DNA from: Anaerolineae bacterium
GTDB lineage: Bacteria > Chloroflexota > Anaerolineae > Aggregatilineales > Phototrophicaceae
NCBI GenBank assembly: GCA_019912905.1
Contig: JAIOHO010000143.1
Location: 1 to 6,497 of the forward strand
DNA: 6,497 nt
Reading direction: 5' to 3'
Part shown: positions 1 through 5,258 of the stretch, piece after piece
How the letters are laid out: each line of letters begins with the position of its first letter
Position numbering within the stretch: the stretch's first letter is position 1
Notes under the pieces: model-generated
What the model saw: the letters and a program-made list of their open reading frames with translations, nothing else
Told to the model about the DNA's origin: nothing
Databases searched by the model: none
Made by a program: the position numbers and the translations under genes

Positions 1-294
1 CTTGTTGAGCAGTTTTGCGAGGGCGCTCGTCTGGGTGAAAACAGTGTGGGTGCATGTGCGGATCTCATCCTGGTCGATTACCAGCCGTTCACGCCAGTGC
101 TGGCTGGGAATCTGCCCTGGCACATCCTGTTCTGCTTCGAAGCGTCGATAGTGACGGCGACGATGGTGCAGGGACGCATGTTGATGTGGGATCGCCAACT
201 GCTGACTCTGAATGAACGGGCGATTGCCGAAGAAGCCCTGGCGCTGGCCCCGCGCGTCTGGGAACGCTACCAGCAGAATGCGGCGGTTTCTTAG
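1..294 (+). CDS. ssnA: SsnA-type amidohydrolase, C-terminal fragment
   Basis: The reading frame is open from the first base and ends at TAG 292-294, giving the last 97 residues of a protein that starts before the window. The order of motifs matches the C-terminal end of SsnA-type putative aminohydrolases (amidohydrolase superfamily, TIM-barrel metal hydrolases): ACADLILVDYQPFTP, then NLPWHILFCFE, then a MVQGRMLMWDRQLLTL strand and the closing ALAPRVWERY helix. This is the small beta-sandwich that packs against the barrel. The metal-binding His and Asp residues lie upstream and cannot be checked. The physiological substrate of SsnA is not firmly known; related enzymes act on purine- or guanidine-like compounds. 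An internal GTG at 46 is not a credible start, because homology continues upstream of it. An 81-nt gap holding a promoter separates it from the F420 genes, so a functional link is not supported. Confidence 0.82.
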   Translation, partial: LVEQFCEGARLGENSVGACADLILVDYQPFTPVLAGNLPWHILFCFEASIVTATMVQGRMLMWDRQLLTLNERAIAEEALALAPRVWERYQQNAAVS

Positions 295-320
295 ACATTT
301 CTGATAGACTCGCGGTATGC

Positions 321-348
321 TTGACGGGGTGGCTCCTCCGGGTAGAAT
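321..348 (+). promoter_or_regulatory. Sigma70-type promoter for the F420 cluster
   Basis: A -35 box TTGACG (321-326, 5 of 6 consensus positions) and a -10 box TAGAAT (343-348, 5 of 6) are separated by 16 nt. Transcription would start near 355, giving a leader of about 20 nt before npdG. The leader contains an AAGGA ribosome binding site (360-364). A small inverted repeat GGGT-N6-ACCC (340-353) straddles the -10 box and could be an operator, but it is short enough to be chance. This is the only good promoter match seen in the window and it sits in the only gap before the cluster. Confidence 0.6.
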
Positions 349-375
349 GACCCACAACGAAGGACGACGAATCGC

Positions 376-1053
376 ATGACGACAACAGATCGCGGCTCAT
401 TGATGGTAGTTGCCGTTTTGGGCGGAACAGGTAAGGAAGGGTCTGGGCTGGCGATGCGCTGGGCGCTGGGCGGCTATCAGGTGATCATCGGCTCGCGCGA
501 TGCGCAGCGGGCGGCAGACCGCGCGGCGGAGATGAACAAGCAGCTTGGCGGCGACTATCTGGTGGGCAAAGAGAACCCTGCCGCCGCAGCCGAGGCCGAC
601 ATCGTGGTGCTGAGTGTGCCTTACAGCGCGCACAAATCCACGCTGGAAAGCGTCAAGGACTTGCTGCAAGGCAAAATTCTGGTTGACATTACTGTGCCGC
701 TCAAGCCGCCCAAAGTGCGCCGGGTCCACGTACCGGAGGGTAAAGCGGCGGCGCTGGAAGCTCAGACCCTGGTGGGCGACGGCGTTCGGGTCGTCGCGGC
801 GTTCCAGAATGTGAGTTATGAGCAGTTGAACAAACCCGAACACAAAATCGACTGCGACGTGCTGATCTGTGGCGATGACCCTGCGGCGCGCGAAGAGGTG
901 ATCAAGATGGCACAGGCTGCCGGGATGCGCGGCATTCATGCCGGACCGCTGGATAACGCGGTGGCGATCGAGGCGCTGACTCCGGTGCTGTTGTTCATCA
1001 ACCACAAGTACAGCATCGCCGCCAGCGGCATCCGTATCACAGGTGTGCAGTAG
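376..1053 (+). CDS. npdG: NADPH-dependent F420 reductase (F420H2:NADP+ oxidoreductase)
   Basis: This 225-residue cytosolic enzyme transfers hydride between NADPH and coenzyme F420. An N-terminal Rossmann fold is visible: a beta strand followed by the glycine-rich loop GGTGKEGSGLA (residues 16-26), then IGSRD (38-42), whose Ser-Arg is typical for binding the NADP 2'-phosphate. Next come VDITVPL (103-109), AFQNVS (142-147) and the C-terminal F420-side block GPLDNAVAIEALTP (190-203), ending in GIRITGV like archaeal Fno proteins. The length fits the family (about 210-230). The start ATG 376 has AAGGA 11 nt upstream and lies just after the predicted promoter. ATG 403 would remove nine residues not typical of the family and remains possible, but it lacks a good ribosome binding site. 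It is the first gene of the F420 cluster, and its stop is one base before the preferred cofE start. In bacteria this enzyme mainly makes F420H2 from NADPH; that direction is family knowledge. Confidence 0.93.
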   Translation: MTTTDRGSLMVVAVLGGTGKEGSGLAMRWALGGYQVIIGSRDAQRAADRAAEMNKQLGGDYLVGKENPAAAAEADIVVLSVPYSAHKSTLESVKDLLQGKILVDITVPLKPPKVRRVHVPEGKAAALEAQTLVGDGVRVVAAFQNVSYEQLNKPEHKIDCDVLICGDDPAAREEVIKMAQAAGMRGIHAGPLDNAVAIEALTPVLLFINHKYSIAASGIRITGVQ

Positions 1054-1054
1054 C

Positions 1055-1819
1055 GTGGACGCGGTGACGCTGACGATTACGACGCTGCCCGGAATCCCGC
1101 TGGTGGAACCGGGTGATGACCTGGTCCAGTTGATGATGGACGGGCTTGCGGCAGGTGGGCTGAACCTGCAAGCGGGCGACGTGCTGGTGGTCACGTCCAA
1201 GATTGTCTCCAAGTCTGAGGGCCGTCTGGTGCGGTTGGCGGCGGTGAAGCCCGGCGCGCGCGCGGAAGCGGTCGCCGCCGAGGTGGGTAAGGACCCGCGC
1301 ATCGTCGAACTCATTCTGAGCGAGAGCCGCTCAATTTCGAGGCAGGCTCCCAATGTCCTCATTACTGAGCACCGCCTGGGATTCATCAGTGCCAATGCTG
1401 GGATCGACCAGTCGAACGTGCCCGGCTACAGCGAGTACGTGCTGCTGCTGCCGGTTGACCCGGATGCCAGCGCGCGGCGGCTGCGGGAGCAACTGCGTGA
1501 GCGCACGGGCGTCGAAGTCGGTATCATCATCAGCGATTCGCACGGCAGACCGTTTCGAGTCGGGACGGTCGGGGTTGCCATTGGTGTGGCAGGCTTACCC
1601 GCCGTGCTCGATCTGCGCGGCCAGCCTGATTTGTTTGGGCGTGAGCTGCGCATCAGTATGCAGGGTTACGCCGACATGATTGCGTCTACGGCGCAGTTGG
1701 TCAGCGGCGAAGGGGCCGAAGGACTCCCCGTGACGCTGGTGCGCGGCCTCCGGTTTCCGGCGGTCGATGGCAGCGCCCGCGATTTGCAGCGGGACCCCGA
1801 CCATGATCTGTACCGGTAG
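1055..1819 (+). CDS. cofE: Coenzyme F420-0:L-glutamate ligase
   Basis: CofE adds L-glutamate to F420-0 through GTP-dependent amide formation, with further gamma-linked additions in many organisms. The protein has 254 residues, the usual length for stand-alone CofE. Family signatures appear in order: VVTSKIVSKSEG (45-56), GFISANAGIDQSNV (109-122), SDSHGRPFRVGTVG (160-173) followed by AIG, DLRGQPDLFGR (186-196), and DMIASTAQLVSGE (207-219). The Asp residues in the second and third blocks fit the known metal- and GTP-binding acids. Start choice: GTG 1055 has AGGTG (1041-1045) 9 nt upstream and follows the npdG stop by one base. GTG 1043 would overlap npdG by 11 bp without a ribosome binding site, and GTG 1064 is also possible. 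Unlike mycobacterial FbiB, the protein ends after the ligase domain, and the nitroreductase domain is a separate gene 12 nt downstream. Tight packing indicates co-transcription with npdG. Confidence 0.94.
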   Translation: MDAVTLTITTLPGIPLVEPGDDLVQLMMDGLAAGGLNLQAGDVLVVTSKIVSKSEGRLVRLAAVKPGARAEAVAAEVGKDPRIVELILSESRSISRQAPNVLITEHRLGFISANAGIDQSNVPGYSEYVLLLPVDPDASARRLREQLRERTGVEVGIIISDSHGRPFRVGTVGVAIGVAGLPAVLDLRGQPDLFGRELRISMQGYADMIASTAQLVSGEGAEGLPVTLVRGLRFPAVDGSARDLQRDPDHDLYR

Positions 1820-1831
1820 ACAGGATGGCGT

Positions 1832-2446
1832 GTGTCTGAAACCTGCGAGTCGCCGCTGTTGGATGTCCTGATCACGCGCCGGTCGCTGCGCCGCTATCGA
1901 CCTGACCCGGTGCCGCGTGCCCTCATCGAGCGTGTGCTGACGGCGGCGGTGTGGGCACCGTCGGCGCACAATCGTCAACCCTGGCGTTTTGCAGTCGTGG
2001 AAGGTCAGGAGCAAAAAGAAACACTGGCCGGTGCGATGGGCGCTGCGCTGCGCTCTGACCTGGAGGCAGATCAGGCACCCCAGGTGGTCATCGAGGCGGA
2101 TGTGGCCCGGTCCTATGATCGCATCACGTCGGCACCCTGCCTGATCGTTATCGGCCTGACGATGGTCGATATGGACGCTTATCCTGATGAGAAGCGCAGC
2201 CGGGCCGAGTATCTGATGGCGGTGCAGAGTACCGCGATGGCCGGTCAGAATCTACTGATTGCCGCGCATGATGCCGGGTTAGGAGCCTGTTGGATGTGCG
2301 CGCCGCTGTTTTGCCCGGATGTGGTGCGCGCTGCGCTGAAGCTGCCCGAAGACTGGCAGCCGCAGGGTTTGATTACGCTGGGGTATCCGGCCCAGGAGCG
2401 GGACAAATCCCGCCGCCCATTGGAGGCAAGTGTGCTGTGGCGTTAA
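1832..2446 (+). CDS. Nitroreductase-family protein, probable dehydro-F420-0 reductase (stand-alone FbiB C-terminal domain)
   Basis: This is a 204-residue FMN-dependent nitroreductase fold. Visible motifs are RRSLRRY (16-22, FMN phosphate binding), APSAHNRQPWRF (42-53), a central YPDEKRSRAEY stretch (117-127), GLGACWM (149-155), LPEDWQPQG (171-179) and LGYP (183-186). The middle and C-terminal pattern (YPD, a helix, then GLG-CW, F--D-VR, LP-DW-P-G, -GY) matches what I recall of the C-terminal half of Mycobacterium FbiB. That domain reduces dehydro-F420-0, the product made from phosphoenolpyruvate, to F420-0. Its position between cofE and cofD supports this role; the exact substrate is inferred. 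The start GTG 1832 has CAGGA (1821-1825) 6 nt upstream. The stop codon lies 7 bp inside cofD, so translation is probably coupled. An alternative is a general nitroreductase or a BluB-like flavin enzyme, but the neighbourhood argues against both. Confidence 0.83.
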   Translation: MSETCESPLLDVLITRRSLRRYRPDPVPRALIERVLTAAVWAPSAHNRQPWRFAVVEGQEQKETLAGAMGAALRSDLEADQAPQVVIEADVARSYDRITSAPCLIVIGLTMVDMDAYPDEKRSRAEYLMAVQSTAMAGQNLLIAAHDAGLGACWMCAPLFCPDVVRAALKLPEDWQPQGLITLGYPAQERDKSRRPLEASVLWR

Positions 2447-3387
2447 AAGTCGTGTGTCTGGTCGGGGGTGTTGGCGGGGCCAAACTTGCGCACGGCCTGG
2501 CGCAGATTCTGGAGCCGGGGCAGTTGACGGTGATCGTCAACACCGGCGACGATTTCTGGCATTATGGCCTGCGCGTCTGCACCGACCTGGATACGGTCAT
2601 GTATACCCTGTCCGGCCTGGCGAATCCGGCTACCGGTTGGGGCATCGAAGGCGATACGGATGGTGTCCTGCAAGGGCTGCGCCGTTATGGGGAGGACACC
2701 TGGTTCGGCATCCACGACCGCGATATTGCCACGCATCTGCTGCGGACGCAGGGACTGCGTGAAGGCCGACGGCTGACAGAGGTGACACGCGATCTGACGA
2801 CGCGGCTGGGCATTGCGCATACGATCCTGCCGATGACCGACGCGCCAGTGGCGACTATGGTCGATACGGTCGAATATGGCGAACTGGAATTTCAGGAGTA
2901 TTTTGTTAAGTATCGCTGGGAGCCGACCGTCAAAGTGCTGCGCCTCCAGGGGATTGACGCGGCGGCCTTGAGTGCCGAAGCTGCCGCAGCGATCGCCGGT
3001 GCCGACGTAATTTTATTCGGGCCATCCAACCCCTGGCTGTCGATTATGCCCATTCTGTCGGTGCCTGGCCTGCATGATGCGCTGGTGGCGCGCCCGGTGC
3101 CGCGAGTGGCCGTAACCCCAATTATTCAGGGGGCCGCTGTTAAGGGTCCTGCGAGTAAACTTATGGCAGAATTAGGATACAAACAAGCTGCTTTGAGTAT
3201 TGTGCAGTACTACCAGCGTGTGATCAACGGATTTGTGTATGATTTGCGTGATGGGGCGTTATCCAGCGAAACGGTGCACATGGTTGGCATGGATACGTTG
3301 ATGCAGTCGGATGGGGACCGGGCGGTGCTGGCCCGGCGCGTGCTCGATTGGGTCATTTCCTGGGACCCTTCACCCGCAGGTACATAA
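2437..3387 (+). CDS. cofD: 2-phospho-L-lactate/phosphoenolpyruvate transferase (CofD/FbiA)
   Basis: CofD transfers the phospho-acid part of the GDP-activated donor (lactyl- or enolpyruvyl-diphosphoguanosine) to Fo, giving F420-0 or dehydro-F420-0 and GMP. The 316-residue length is normal for the family. Motifs run in order: VGGVGGAKLA (9-18) in the N-terminal Rossmann-like fold, NTGDDFWHYG (35-44), DLDTVMYTL (50-58, including the conserved Asp of the Fo/metal site), DRDIATHLLR (94-103), QEYFVKYRW (153-161), GPSNPWLSI (195-203) and PIIQGAAVKGPA (228-239). The start GTG 2437 lies inside the end of the nitroreductase gene (10-bp overlap) and has GGAGG (2422-2426) 10 nt upstream. The frame stays open back to 2290, but those 49 codons overlap the nitroreductase and add nothing family-like. 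Sequence alone does not tell me whether it prefers the lactyl or enolpyruvyl donor; the neighbouring FbiB-like reductase favours enolpyruvyl. Confidence 0.95.
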   Translation: MALKVVCLVGGVGGAKLAHGLAQILEPGQLTVIVNTGDDFWHYGLRVCTDLDTVMYTLSGLANPATGWGIEGDTDGVLQGLRRYGEDTWFGIHDRDIATHLLRTQGLREGRRLTEVTRDLTTRLGIAHTILPMTDAPVATMVDTVEYGELEFQEYFVKYRWEPTVKVLRLQGIDAAALSAEAAAAIAGADVILFGPSNPWLSIMPILSVPGLHDALVARPVPRVAVTPIIQGAAVKGPASKLMAELGYKQAALSIVQYYQRVINGFVYDLRDGALSSETVHMVGMDTLMQSDGDRAVLARRVLDWVISWDPSPAGT

Positions 3388-3524
3388 CATAGGTTTGATG
3401 TCAAGATAGTCGTTATTGAATGAGATCAGTTGGGAAAGGAGTAGCGTGCGATTCCCGCTGGCGGCGTTCCATCGGTCAGGCCGATGAAACGTTGAGCCGC
3501 CCATCGGGAGCGTACACAAGGCTT
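3388..3524 (+). promoter_or_regulatory. 137-nt leader before cofC with mutually exclusive hairpins
   Basis: This is the only sizeable gap within the cluster, and its first 40 bases are noticeably AT-richer than the flanking genes. It contains CATCGG (3470-3475), CCGATG (3481-3486) and CATCGG again (3502-3507). The central copy can pair perfectly with either flank, giving a 6-bp stem with a 5-nt loop or a 6-bp stem with a 15-nt loop, but not both. The downstream stem ends 17 nt before the cofC ATG. No T-tract follows either stem, so neither looks like a terminator. A role in controlling cofC translation is possible but unproven; no known riboswitch class is recognised. Confidence 0.3.
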
Positions 3525-4157
3525 ATGAGTACATGGGTTATCATCCCGGTTAAACCGTTAAATCGCGCCAAGAGCCGTCTGACAGCCGTGCTCACCCCGG
3601 AGCAGCGCCGTCAACTGGCTGAAAGCATGTTTCGACATGTATTGGAAGTCGTCCGCGACGTTCCCCAGGTGATTGGTACCCTGGTCATCAGCCGGGACAG
3701 CAAGGCGCTTTCGATTGCGCGCGATTATGATGCCAAAACGGTCCAGGAAACCGGCACGCCCGAACTCAATTCCGCATTGATGCGGGCGACCCAGGTGGTT
3801 GCCAGTTGGTGGGTCGAATCGGTGCTGGTGCTTCCAGCAGATTTGCCCCTGGTCACTTCAGACGATATTGTGAGTATGATTCGTCTGGGTGAAGGCATTC
3901 CGTCGGTGGTCATCGCAACCGATCAGAATCGGGATGGGACGAACGCGCTGTTCATGCGCCCGCCCGGTGTGATCCCGTATGCCTATGGTCCCGGCAGTTA
4001 CCAGCGCCATGTCGCTTATGCGCGAGAAGCGCACATCGACGTCAAGTCGTATTATTCAGAGCAGTTGGCCCTGGATATTGATGTATCCAGCGACCTGGAT
4101 ACCTATAAGCGGCTGGCGCGACAGACCAACTTTCAGCAGCTTTTTGTTTCGGATTAA
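3525..4157 (+). CDS. cofC: 2-phospho-L-lactate/phosphoenolpyruvate guanylyltransferase (CofC/FbiD)
   Basis: CofC condenses GTP with a phosphorylated three-carbon acid (2-phospho-L-lactate in archaea, phosphoenolpyruvate in mycobacterial FbiD) to make the unstable diphosphate donor used by CofD. The 210-residue MobA-like nucleotidyltransferase fold is typical in length. Motifs are IPVKPLNRAKSRL (7-19, nucleotide-binding loop), PADLPLVT (104-111, metal-binding acidic strand), DGTNALFMRPP (137-147), YGPGSYQRHV (154-163) and LALDIDVSSDLDTY (181-194). ATG 3525 is chosen because the family begins immediately before the IPVKPL strand. Only a weak AAGG (3518-3521) precedes it. ATG 3420 in the same frame would add 35 residues with no family resemblance and no ribosome binding site. 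Which three-carbon acid it uses cannot be read from these motifs; the adjacent FbiB-like reductase suggests phosphoenolpyruvate. The LLM oxidoreductase begins 21 nt downstream, so the two are probably on one transcript. Confidence 0.92.
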   Translation: MSTWVIIPVKPLNRAKSRLTAVLTPEQRRQLAESMFRHVLEVVRDVPQVIGTLVISRDSKALSIARDYDAKTVQETGTPELNSALMRATQVVASWWVESVLVLPADLPLVTSDDIVSMIRLGEGIPSVVIATDQNRDGTNALFMRPPGVIPYAYGPGSYQRHVAYAREAHIDVKSYYSEQLALDIDVSSDLDTYKRLARQTNFQQLFVSD

Positions 4158-4178
4158 ACTCGCTTTTTGGAGAATCTT

Positions 4179-5186
4179 ATGCCCGATCGTGTGGCACTCT
4201 ATTTGCAGGATGCGCATCCGCTTCAGGACGCCATCCAATATGTTCAGTATGCCGAGTCGCGGGGTTTCGAGGCGGTATGGCAGGCCGAAAGCCGCCTCGT
4301 GCGCGATGCCATTGTGCCCATGGCGGCTTTTGCCGCCACGACGCGGCGCATCAAAATTGGCTCCGGGGTGATCAATAACTGGACGCGCAATGCGGCCATC
4401 ATCGCCGCGACGTTTCTGACGCTGGACGACCTGGCCCCGGATCGCATTATCTGCGGCATCGGTGCCTGGTGGGACCCGCTGGCGCAGAAGGTAGGCATCA
4501 ACCGGCAGAAGCCGCTGCTGGCGATGCGCGAGGTGGTGACGGTCGTGCGCAGCCTATTGGCCCGCGAACGGGTGACCTTTCACGGCGAATTTGTGCATCT
4601 GTCGGATGTCGAGCTGGACGTGGTGCATGGCCGCAAGGAACCGCGCCATGTGCCCATTTACATCGGCGCGACCGGCCCGCAGATGATGACCCTCACGGGC
4701 GAGATTGCCGACGGCGCGGTGCTCAATTATCTGGTATCTCCCAGATACAACGAGACGGCCCTGACCCAGCTCGAAAAAGGCGCACGCATCGTCGGGCGCT
4801 CCCTGGATGAAATCGACCGCCCGCAGTTGGTCGTCTGTTCGGTCGATTCCGATCGCAAAAAGGCGCTGGACGGCGCGCGCAAGCTGGTGACGCAGTATCT
4901 CGGCCAGCAGCCGCATATCATGAAAGCCAGCGGCGTCCGCCAGGAACTGCTGGACGAAATCGGCCAGGTGCTGACGTGGCCCGCCACCGAGGAACAGATC
5001 GAAGAAGCGATGCGGCTGGTCCCTGACGACGTGGTGCAGATGATTACGGCCTCTGGCACACCGGAAGAAGTGCGCGCGAAAGTCCGCGAATACGTGGCCG
5101 CAGGCGCAACCTGCCCGATCCTGTATCCGCTGGGGCCGGACGTGCGGCTGATGATCGACACCTTCGCGGGTGGGTATTCCAATTAA
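4179..5186 (+). CDS. LLM-class F420-dependent oxidoreductase (Mer/FGD-like)
   Basis: This 335-residue luciferase-like TIM-barrel protein belongs to the group that includes methylenetetrahydromethanopterin reductase (Mer) and F420-dependent glucose-6-phosphate dehydrogenase. Visible features are AESRGFEAVWQAE (25-37), IGSGVINNWTRNAA (60-73, the region around the conserved nonprolyl cis-peptide that supports F420), DRIICGIGAWWDP (88-100), VPIYIGATGPQMM (158-170) and GEIADGAVLNYL (174-185). These fix the family but not the substrate. It lies 21 nt after cofC with GGAGA (4169-4173) 5 nt before ATG 4179. A TTG at 4167 is in frame but would sit on that ribosome binding site. Placement at the end of an F420 synthesis cluster strongly suggests it uses F420 rather than FMN. 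The Mer-like look hints at a folate- or pterin-type substrate, but redox of an unrelated small molecule is equally possible. A terminator-like hairpin follows, so this is likely the last gene of the operon. Confidence 0.88.
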   Translation: MPDRVALYLQDAHPLQDAIQYVQYAESRGFEAVWQAESRLVRDAIVPMAAFAATTRRIKIGSGVINNWTRNAAIIAATFLTLDDLAPDRIICGIGAWWDPLAQKVGINRQKPLLAMREVVTVVRSLLARERVTFHGEFVHLSDVELDVVHGRKEPRHVPIYIGATGPQMMTLTGEIADGAVLNYLVSPRYNETALTQLEKGARIVGRSLDEIDRPQLVVCSVDSDRKKALDGARKLVTQYLGQQPHIMKASGVRQELLDEIGQVLTWPATEEQIEEAMRLVPDDVVQMITASGTPEEVRAKVREYVAAGATCPILYPLGPDVRLMIDTFAGGYSN

Positions 5187-5210
5187 CCGAAAATTGGCTA
5201 TGATTCTCGG

Positions 5211-5243
5211 GTAGGGGCACAGGCGCTGTGCCTCTACTTGTTT
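5211..5243 (+). terminator. Rho-independent terminator-like hairpin after the F420 operon
   Basis: GTAGGGGCACAG (5211-5222) pairs with CTGTGCCTCTAC (5226-5237) across a three-base GCG loop: a 12-bp stem with one G-U pair and no mismatches. TTGTTT (5238-5243) follows. The stem strength and position, 24 nt after the LLM stop codon, support transcription termination. The T-tract is interrupted by a G, so efficiency may be moderate. The arm also resembles GTAGGGGC-type palindromes that I recall as dispersed repeats in several bacterial genomes, so it may be a repeat serving as a terminator. Confidence 0.7.
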
Positions 5244-5258
5244 ATCGGAGTGGGTCAT

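Noticed and set aside
397..1395. Minus-strand open frame (332 codons) antisense to npdG and cofE
   Set aside because: Both + strand genes carry clear family motifs throughout; the antisense product shows none.
2290..2436. Upstream extension of cofD by 49 codons
   Set aside because: It overlaps conserved nitroreductase sequence, the extra residues are unlike the family, and GTG 2437 has a GGAGG site at good spacing.
3395..3420. Possible promoter TTGATG with a TATTGA-like -10 box before cofC
   Set aside because: The spacer is only about 13 nt and the -10 match is poor; no better pair was found in the gap.
3420..3524. 35-residue N-terminal extension of CofC from ATG 3420
   Set aside because: No ribosome binding site precedes it, the residues show no domain, and the family starts just before the IPVKPL strand encoded after ATG 3525.
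5177..5204. Possible promoter for the membrane-protein gene with -10 TATGAT (5199-5204)
   Set aside because: The -10 box is good, but the best -35 (TTCCAA) matches only half of consensus. The transcript would also begin right at the strong hairpin, so I did not call it.
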